Shown in pieces: positions 58,360 through 64,000 of a stretch of 64,000 nucleotides of DNA (within the stretch, counting starts at the first letter, position 1; the number at the start of each line of letters is the position of its first letter). Source of the DNA: Saccharopolyspora soli. Lineage in GTDB: Bacteria; Actinomycetota; Actinomycetes; Mycobacteriales; Pseudonocardiaceae. The notes under the pieces were generated by a model that searched no databases, was not told where the DNA came from, and saw only the letters and a program-made list of their open reading frames with translations. Both the position numbers and the translations under genes were made by a program. The stretch lies in the NCBI RefSeq assembly GCF_022678645.1, contig NZ_JALBWV010000017.1, forward strand, positions 1 through 64,000. Reading direction: 5' to 3'.

Positions 58360-59624
58360 CCGACCACCGCCATGACCTCGCGCGGGTTGGCGATGCTGCC
58401 CCGGATCGCGGTCGCCGCCGCGGTGGCCGGGCTGCCCAGGTAGATCTTGGACTGGTAGCTGCCCATCCGGCCCTGGAAGTTGCGGTTCGCGGTGGAGAAC
58501 GTCGCCTCGCCGTCGGCCATCGCGCCGCCGTTGCCCGCGCAGGCCCCGCAGCCGGGGTTGGTGATCATCGCGCCAGCGTCGATCAGCGTGCTCACGATCC
58601 CGTCGGCGGCGGCCTTGGCCATCACCGAGCTGGACGCGGGCGTGACGATCAGCCGGACACCGCTGGCGATCCGCTGCCCCTTGAGCACCGATGCCGCGAT
58701 CGCCAGGTCGTCGTACTTGGCGTTGGCGCAGGAGCCGATGAACACCTGGTTCACCTTGGTGCCCTCGACCTCTTCCACCGGCACCACGTTGTCCACCGTG
58801 TGCGGCACCGCGACCTGGGGCGAGAGGTTCGTGCCGTCCACGGTCAGCGTCTGCTGGTAGTGCGCGTCCGGGTCGGGCAGCAGGACCTCGTAGTCCGCCG
58901 CGCCCGCCTCGTCGAGGTAGCGCAGGGTGGTCGCGTCCGGAGCCACGAAGGCGTTCTTGGCGCCCATTTCCATTGCGAGGTTGCAGAAGGTCATCCGCTC
59001 CGACACCGACATCGAGGAGGTGAAGGAACCGGCGAACTCGACCGAGCAGTAGGTTGCCCCGTCCGCGCCGAGGTCGCCGATCAGCCGCAGCATCACGTCC
59101 TTCGGGTAGGTGCCAGCTGGCAGCTCACCCTCGATGTCGATCCGGATGCTCTGCGGCACCTTCATCCACAGCTTGCCGGTCACCCAGGCCGCGGTGATCT
59201 CGCTGAACCCGACCCCGGTGCCCAGTGCGCCGAGCGCGCCGTAGATCGTCGAGTGCGAGTCGGTGCCGATCACCAGCTGGCCGGGCTTGATGAGCCCGTT
59301 CTCCATCAGCACGATGTGCGCGATGCCAGCGTTGACGTCGAAGAAGTGCTTCACACCCATCTTCTCGGCGAACTCCCGGCACAGCTGGTGGTCGGCCGCC
59401 GTCTTCGCGGTCGACGCCGGGGAGATGTGGTCCATCACCATCGCGATGCGGTCCACGTCGTATAGCTCTTCCACGCCCATCCGCTCCAGCGTGCGGATGC
59501 ACCGCCAGCTCGCGGTGTGGCTCATGTAGAGATCTGGGAAGGCGTCGACGATCTGGCCTGGTTCCAGGTCGGTCTCGCCGGATGCGCGTTCCAGGGCCTT
59601 CTGCGCGAATGTCTTGCCTGCCAC
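58356..59624 (-). CDS. LeuC-type large subunit, pair 2 (canonical)
   Basis: Aconitase-superfamily large subunit of 422 aa. Cluster cysteines are all present: GSCANAKYDD for the first and NPGCGACAGNGGAM for the other two. Other motifs are normal (VMDHISPAST, TDSHSTIYGALGALG). It pairs with the LeuD-type gene at 59782. GTG at 59624 has a duplicated RBS region upstream (59628-59673). The family includes isopropylmalate, homoaconitate and dimethylmaleate hydratases; the substrate here is unknown. Confidence 0.9.
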   Translation of the reverse strand: MAGKTFAQKALERASGETDLEPGQIVDAFPDLYMSHTASWRCIRTLERMGVEELYDVDRIAMVMDHISPASTAKTAADHQLCREFAEKMGVKHFFDVNAGIAHIVLMENGLIKPGQLVIGTDSHSTIYGALGALGTGVGFSEITAAWVTGKLWMKVPQSIRIDIEGELPAGTYPKDVMLRLIGDLGADGATYCSVEFAGSFTSSMSVSERMTFCNLAMEMGAKNAFVAPDATTLRYLDEAGAADYEVLLPDPDAHYQQTLTVDGTNLSPQVAVPHTVDNVVPVEEVEGTKVNQVFIGSCANAKYDDLAIAASVLKGQRIASGVRLIVTPASSSVMAKAAADGIVSTLIDAGAMITNPGCGACAGNGGAMADGEATFSTANRNFQGRMGSYQSKIYLGSPATAAATAIRGSIANPREVMAVVG

Positions 59625-59627
59625 TAG

Positions 59628-59673
59628 TCCGCCTCTCCGCGATTCACTGTTCCGCCTCTCCGCGATTCACAGT
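59628..59673. repeat. Tandem 23-bp repeat carrying the RBS of LeuC pair 2
   Basis: Two adjacent copies of TCCGCCTCTCCGCGATTCAC plus 3 more bases (59628-59650 and 59651-59673) differ at one or two positions. On the coding strand each copy carries GGAGAGGCGG, an RBS-like sequence, the second directly before the GTG start. The duplication may increase translation of this gene within the operon, or it may be a recent slippage event. Confidence 0.75.
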
Positions 59674-59781
59674 GGTGGTTGCTTCCAGCACGAATCTCCC
59701 GTTTCGCGGTTTCTTGTGGCTGGCTTGCGTCACGGTCCCCTGAGGTGCGGTTGAGGAGGACTGGGGTTGACACAGGGCTAC

Positions 59782-60288
59782 TCATGCGGTTCTCCGCATC
59801 AGATAGGGGATCAGCCCGCCACTGGCCAGAATTTCTTTGATGCCCTGCGGGTACGGCGCGAATTGGAAGCGCTGCTCGCCCACCTCGACCACGCCGGTGT
59901 CGTAGTCGACCCAGACCGGTGTGTCCTCGCCGACCGCGGCGACCGCCTCGGGGCACTCCACGGCGATCAAGCCGGTGTTGATCGCGTTGCGGAAGAACAC
60001 CCGCGAGAACGACTCCGCGACCACGGCCTTGATGCCCGCGCCGATGAGGCAGCTCGCCGCCTGCTCCCGCGCGCTGCCGCACCCGAAGTTGCGGCCCGCC
60101 ACCACGACGTCGCTGTCCCGCAGGTGCTGCTGGACCTCCGGTCCCAGCGGCTCGAACGCGTGCTGGGCCAGTTCCTCCGGGTCGATGCTGACCAGGTAGC
60201 GGCCGGGAATGATCACATCCGTGTTGATGTTGTCGCCGAACACGATCGGCGCGCCACCCGCGCGGGTGGTCGTCGTTTCGTCCGTCAC
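59782..60288 (-). CDS. LeuD-type small subunit, pair 2 (canonical)
   Basis: Aconitase-superfamily small subunit of 168 aa with the standard loop GRNFGCGSAREQAA and the usual NINTDVIIPGRYL start. It partners with the canonical LeuC-type subunit at 58356 to form a complete hydro-lyase. GTG at 60288 overlaps the ornithine-cyclodeaminase-family gene by 4 bases (GTGA). A 157-base gap separates it from the LeuC-type gene. Confidence 0.9.
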   Translation of the reverse strand: MTDETTTTRAGGAPIVFGDNINTDVIIPGRYLVSIDPEELAQHAFEPLGPEVQQHLRDSDVVVAGRNFGCGSAREQAASCLIGAGIKAVVAESFSRVFFRNAINTGLIAVECPEAVAAVGEDTPVWVDYDTGVVEVGEQRFQFAPYPQGIKEILASGGLIPYLMRRTA

Positions 60289-61364
60289 GGGCTCGTCTCC
60301 TCCAAGAACCAGTCGGTCGGCACCTGGTGGCCGAGGTCTTGCTCCTCCGCGAGCTTGAGCGCGCGGGCGCACACGGCGGCGAACTGGATGCCCATGCCGG
60401 TGTTGTTGGCGAAGATCGTCACGTCGTCGTGGCTGGTGCGCACCGGGGCGTCGTCGAGCAGGATGTCGCCCAGCTCCTTGATGTCCTCCCAGGCCATCAG
60501 CCCGCGCTCGACCGGGCCGAGGATGTCGAACTGCTTGTCGTGGTGGACCTGTTCGCGGGAGAGCACCACGATGCGGTTCGCCCGGTCGAACGTCGCGTCG
60601 TCGAGTTCGCGCCGGGTGGCCGTGCCGTCCGGTGAGGTGATCGCGGTGATGTGCGTGCCGGGCTCGACCCAGCCGCCCTCGAAGCACGGGTCCATCGCGG
60701 CGGTCGCGCAGGTGACGATCCCGCAGCCCTCGACGGCTTCCCGCGCCGTTTCGGCTGGCACGATGCGGCGCCCGGTGCGCTCGCTCCAGGTCTTGGCGAA
60801 GGAGATCCGGTGCTCCGGGGTCGGGCTGTAGACGCGCACCTCCTCGATCTCCGGGCGAACCATCAGCAGGCACTCCAGGTGCGCTTCAGCTTGCCAGCCG
60901 GACCCGAACATGCCAGCGACCCGAACGTCCTCATTGGACATCTCGCGGATGCCCAGCGCCGAGGTGGCGCCGACGCGCATCTTCTGGATGAAGCTGTCGT
61001 GCAGGATCGCCAGCGGTTCCAGGGTGGTCATGCTGTAGAGCGTGACCAGGCCGACGTAGCGACCGCCGGGTGCGGCCGGGATCAGTCGACGGCGCTTGAC
61101 CCCGCTGGGCAGCGTCTCCACCCCGGCGATGTCGGAGGTGATCCGCAGCGCCCAGACGCCGCTGGAGACGTTGCCGCCCTCCTGCGACTTGAACCGGTAG
61201 CGGAATCCGGGATGACGCGGGTCCTCCACCGGGAAGTACGTGTGGTTGCGGGGCCGGTTGGCACCCTTGCCGGAGGACAGCTCCCGGTATGCGGTCTCCA
61301 ACGCGTCGATCGTCTCACCGGGCGTGAGAACCTTCTCCACATCCGAGTTGGACAGCACCCTCAT
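60285..61364 (-). CDS. Ornithine cyclodeaminase/mu-crystallin-family protein
   Basis: A 359-aa NAD(P)-binding protein of the OCD family. The dinucleotide motif is VAGMFGSGWQAEAHLE at about residue 150; the N-terminal part shows FRYRFKSQEGGNVSSGVWA and a substrate-type Lys-Met region (FIQKMRVGATSAL). OCD members include ketimine reductases, alanine dehydrogenases and EutC of ectoine degradation. ATG at 61364 overlaps the gene before (ATGA). It may reduce an imine or oxidise an amine in the operon's pathway. Confidence 0.88.
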   Translation of the reverse strand: MRVLSNSDVEKVLTPGETIDALETAYRELSSGKGANRPRNHTYFPVEDPRHPGFRYRFKSQEGGNVSSGVWALRITSDIAGVETLPSGVKRRRLIPAAPGGRYVGLVTLYSMTTLEPLAILHDSFIQKMRVGATSALGIREMSNEDVRVAGMFGSGWQAEAHLECLLMVRPEIEEVRVYSPTPEHRISFAKTWSERTGRRIVPAETAREAVEGCGIVTCATAAMDPCFEGGWVEPGTHITAITSPDGTATRRELDDATFDRANRIVVLSREQVHHDKQFDILGPVERGLMAWEDIKELGDILLDDAPVRTSHDDVTIFANNTGMGIQFAAVCARALKLAEEQDLGHQVPTDWFLEETSP

Positions 61365-62338
61365 GATCCGACGACCTCCTTTCCTGTCAGGTTTTCCACG
61401 CCCGACTCGGTGATGACAACGGTGTCCGCTGCCGTGGATTCGGGACTTCCCACCGACACCACGACCACGTCACCGGCCGCGAGCTGGCGGCTGGGGGAGT
61501 GGCTGGCGTACTCCCCGTCGGTGGACAGATCGGCGTGGTGCACCACGCGCACCTGCGCGTCGGTCGCCTCGGCCAGGGAGCCGGTCGTCACGCCGTCGGC
61601 CACTGCGGCCAGCACGTTCCGCAGTGCAGCCGCCAGAGTGCCCTGCTCGACTTCGCGGGCGATGCGCAGCCAGCTGTTGCGGTGTTGGCCGGTGATCTCC
61701 ACCGAGGTGTCCGTGGCCCGCACGAGCACATCCGTGAACCCGGCGTCGCGCACCACGCGTTCTGCGACGGAAATCCGCTCCTGGCGGGAAAGTCCGGCGC
61801 CGGTCGCCTCCTCGGCCGCCTTCGCCAACGCGACCGACGCCTGCCGCAGCAGGGCCTTCTCCTCCTCGGAGGGCCGGATGCGGAACTGGCGGACCAGGCC
61901 CTCCAGCGGGCGCACCACCCAGCCGGGGGCCGCCGCGCTCACCTCGTCGATCAGCGCGGTGGGCCACAGGCTGGCGTCCACCAGGCCCAGCGTGCCGGGC
62001 TCGCGCCCGGCGACCAGTTCGGCCACCAGCGTGCCGAAAGCCTTGCCGCTGCGCAGATCCGTCAGCGTCGAGGTGCGTCGCATCCAGGTGTGCACCCGCG
62101 GGGACAGCTTGGTCAGCAGCGCCGGATCCCCGTCCGCGGGGATCGCGAGCATGCCCTCGTTCCAGTAGATGCACAGGTTGGTCAGGTAGGCGATGTCGTC
62201 CGAGCGGAACACGTCGCCGTAGACGAGCGCGACTTCGACCTCTTCGGCGACCAGCTGGGCGCGGACCTGCTCGATCCGCTGCCGCCACTGGGCCTCCGGG
62301 ATCTCGTTGTGGTCGAGGACCACGAGACCTCGCTTCAT
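61361..62338 (-). CDS. M24/creatinase-fold protein without active-site motif
   Basis: A 325-aa protein with a creatinase-N-like domain (about 1-130; IAYLTNLCIYWNEGMLAIP) and a shortened pita-bread-type domain. The usual HG..G and metal-ligand motifs of M24 peptidases are not visible, so it is probably a non-metal enzyme or an inactive partner of the next M24 protein. ATG at 62338 overlaps the M24 gene before by one base (TGATG); its stop overlaps the OCD gene by 4. Confidence 0.7.
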   Translation of the reverse strand: MKRGLVVLDHNEIPEAQWRQRIEQVRAQLVAEEVEVALVYGDVFRSDDIAYLTNLCIYWNEGMLAIPADGDPALLTKLSPRVHTWMRRTSTLTDLRSGKAFGTLVAELVAGREPGTLGLVDASLWPTALIDEVSAAAPGWVVRPLEGLVRQFRIRPSEEEKALLRQASVALAKAAEEATGAGLSRQERISVAERVVRDAGFTDVLVRATDTSVEITGQHRNSWLRIAREVEQGTLAAALRNVLAAVADGVTTGSLAEATDAQVRVVHHADLSTDGEYASHSPSRQLAAGDVVVVSVGSPESTAADTVVITESGVENLTGKEVVGS

Positions 62339-63510
62339 CAGGCGTTCACCTCGCTCGTCTCGAAGAGCTTCCGCTCGGTTTCCAACAGCACCTCGCAGCC
62401 GTCCGCGGTGACCCGGACGGGGTCGCCCAGCACGTGGTAGCCAGCGATGGGGGTGTAGGTGTTGGGGTGGATGATGAACACCGCGTTCTCCGGCAGCACC
62501 GTGTGGTTGCCCTCGATGATCGGCGTCTCGTCCAGGTGCAGCCCGTGCCCGTGTCCGCGCACGCGGGTGTACTGGCTCGTGCAGTACTCGCCGTAGCCCT
62601 GCGCGCGGAACACGTCGTTCTGCGCCACCGCCACCTCGTGCGCGGTGATGCCCGGCCGCACCACCGACATCCCGGCCTCGACAGCCGCGTTGAACAGGTC
62701 GAAGGACCGCTTCTGCGCGTCGCTGGCCCGGCCCACCACCGCGGAGCGGCAGATCTGCAGCCAGTACCCGTCCATCTGCGGGGTCAGCTCGGTGCGCACC
62801 ATGTCACCGTCGGCCAGCAGCCGGTCCGAGGGCGGGGTCATGCCGCGCACCTCGTCCTTGCCGGAGGCGATCAGCATGAAGTTGTCCTCGGCGCCGAGCC
62901 GCTTGATCTCGGCTTCGACCGCCGCGACGATCTGGTACTCGGGCAGGCCCGGTTCGAGCACGTCGACGAAAGCGCGCCAGCCCGCGGCGCAGACCTTCGC
63001 GCTGCGCCGCATCCGCGCCAGCTCCCACTCGCTCTTGACCAGCCGGGCGTTGTCCAGCAGGGCGGTGGCCGAGACGACCTCCGCGCCGGGCAGCGCTTCC
63101 CGCAGGATGTTCAGCAGCACCGAGGGCAGCAGCTCGTAGTGGGCGACACCGACCCGCTTGGCCCCGCTGTCGCGCAGCCAGGTCAGGAACTCGGCCGGGT
63201 CGTGGGGATCCAGGTGGTGGACGTCGGTGACCCAGCCGTGGCTGGCGATCTCCGGGAGGTCCTGGTGCCTGGTCGAGAACGCGCTGGGTGCGCCCTCGGC
63301 GGGCAGCGCGACGAACGCGGCGCTGCCGGTCACCCGAGCGTCGGCCAGGTAGCGCACGTTCTCCCGGCGCCAGCCCGGTCCGAACGCCAACAACAGGTCC
63401 AGCCCGTCCTCGGCCATCGCGTCGCGGACCCGCCGGTAGCGCAGCTCCCGTTCGGCGTTGTCGTCCTGGTCAGGGGGACCGGCGTCCACCACGGCATCGG
63501 TCAACGTCAT
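62338..63510 (-). CDS. M24/creatinase-type hydrolase with altered metal site
   Basis: A 390-aa creatinase/Xaa-Pro-peptidase-type protein. The C-terminal pita-bread domain shows GHGHGLHLDETPIIEG and MVRTELTPQMDGYW. Compared with M24 metallopeptidases, the two Asp ligands read Glu and Gln and the His before the Glu reads Asp, so metal binding is probably lost, as in creatinase and ectoine hydrolase. ATG at 63510 has GAGGAA upstream; an upstream TTG would add 12 residues. It probably hydrolyses an amide, imide or amidine bond at the start of the operon's pathway (inference). Confidence 0.82.
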   Translation of the reverse strand: MTLTDAVVDAGPPDQDDNAERELRYRRVRDAMAEDGLDLLLAFGPGWRRENVRYLADARVTGSAAFVALPAEGAPSAFSTRHQDLPEIASHGWVTDVHHLDPHDPAEFLTWLRDSGAKRVGVAHYELLPSVLLNILREALPGAEVVSATALLDNARLVKSEWELARMRRSAKVCAAGWRAFVDVLEPGLPEYQIVAAVEAEIKRLGAEDNFMLIASGKDEVRGMTPPSDRLLADGDMVRTELTPQMDGYWLQICRSAVVGRASDAQKRSFDLFNAAVEAGMSVVRPGITAHEVAVAQNDVFRAQGYGEYCTSQYTRVRGHGHGLHLDETPIIEGNHTVLPENAVFIIHPNTYTPIAGYHVLGDPVRVTADGCEVLLETERKLFETSEVNA

Positions 63511-63542
63511 GCTTTCCTCGATTCCTGGTCGAACGGTGGTGT

Positions 63543-64000
63543 TCAAGAGCGGATCGGATCGGCCTGCCGATCCGCTTGGCTCGGCGCGCCGCCGAGTTCG
63601 GCCGCGATCTGCTCGACGCTCTTGCCGCGGGTCTCCAAGGTGGCGATCGCACCCGCGAGTGCGGCGATGCCGGAGATGACGGCGAAGAGCACGAAGAAGA
63701 CGTAGGAGGAGACGTGCCAGGACAGCACGACCCCGGCCGTCACCGGCATGAGCAGCCCGCCCACCTTCTGCCAGGCGGCGGCCCAGCCCAGCCCGGTGGC
63801 GCGATTGGCCGTCGGGTACAGCTCGCTGGCGTAGACGAACAGGGTGCTACCGGCGACGCCGCTGCCGAAGAAGGTCGCGAGCGCACCGGTCACGACCACC
63901 GCGGCCGTCCCGGAGACCGAGCCCCACACCAGGCACAGCAACCCGCTGAGCAGGAAGGCCGGGGCCAGCGCCCAGCGCCGACCGACCCGGTTGACCACCT
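63543..64000 (-). CDS. MFS transporter, C-terminal part (runs off window)
   Basis: The C-terminal 150 or so residues of an MFS transporter, four to five helices visible (AFLLSGLLCLVWGSVSGTA, VASELYPTANRA with typical ELYPT motif, then LETRGKSVEQI). The gene continues beyond the window edge at 64000, so the start is missing. It lies 32 bases before the M24 gene and should import the pathway's substrate. Confidence 0.85.
   Translation of the reverse strand, partial: VVNRVGRRWALAPAFLLSGLLCLVWGSVSGTAAVVVTGALATFFGSGVAGSTLFVYASELYPTANRATGLGWAAAWQKVGGLLMPVTAGVVLSWHVSSYVFFVLFAVISGIAALAGAIATLETRGKSVEQIAAELGGAPSQADRQADPIRS

Overview
The window is high-GC DNA with many GTG starts, tight ATGA/GTGA gene overlaps, Scr1/DUF397-type regulators and proline/alanine-rich proteins. 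It looks like the chromosome of a filamentous or saprophytic actinomycete, most likely Pseudonocardiales (Saccharopolyspora- or Amycolatopsis-like); the genus is an inference. I see no rRNA, tRNA, CRISPR, transposase, integrase or phage gene. The first ~107 bases are almost pure C and look like a contig-edge artefact.

Layout. (1) 119-5688: a CitA/CitB-type two-component system divergent from a tripartite tricarboxylate transporter (tctCBA). (2) 5872-14478: a copper amine oxidase, an ethanolamine-type APC permease, and divergent from it a gamma-glutamylation operon (glutamine synthetase-like ligase, class I amidotransferase/hydrolase, aldehyde dehydrogenase, SDR, FadR-like regulator), probably for ethanolamine or another small amine. 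(3) 14614-19596: a MerR regulator, then a Cys-rich leader peptide and an organosulfur operon (SsuA/C/B-type ABC transporter plus an NtaA/DszA-type flavin monooxygenase). (4) 19678-27732: an RpiR regulator divergent from a SolA-like amino acid oxidase, hydantoinase A/B and an MFS transporter, ending convergently with a LysR regulator. (5) 27861-31570: an MFS exporter, a DUF4267 membrane protein with a divergent TetR gene, and a glycosyltransferase. (6) 31988-37015: a complete NAD-dependent formate dehydrogenase operon fdsGBAD. (7) 37202-42791: a WrbA flavoprotein, a two-domain ABM-like protein, TetR, SnoaL-like, three tiny genes divergent from an Scr1 regulator/DUF397 pair, and a Nudix hydrolase. 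(8) 42945-48055: a probable fluoride-responsive leader with fluC-DUF190-fluC, an ArsR/SRPBCC pair divergent from a BASS-family exporter, an Nramp transporter and a DoxX protein. (9) 48360-56282: a LacI-controlled sugar ABC operon with an unusual glycosidase and a Gfo/Idh/MocA oxidoreductase, followed by a relic of a GH5 gene that still has its operator and RBS. (10) 56609-64000: one long minus-strand operon of an MFS transporter (cut by the window edge), two M24/creatinase-fold proteins, an ornithine-cyclodeaminase-family protein and two aconitase-type LeuC/LeuD pairs.

The most unusual content is the last operon. One of its two LeuC-type subunits has lost all three [4Fe-4S] cysteines and its LeuD partner has lost the usual loop motif, while the other pair is canonical. 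The two M24 proteins also lack standard metal ligands. I infer an undescribed catabolic route for an amide- or imine-containing carboxylate. Other points worth attention are two families of dispersed intergenic palindromes, the Cys leader peptide, the fluoride-type leader whose anti-structure hides the fluC ribosome binding site, and the GH5 relic.
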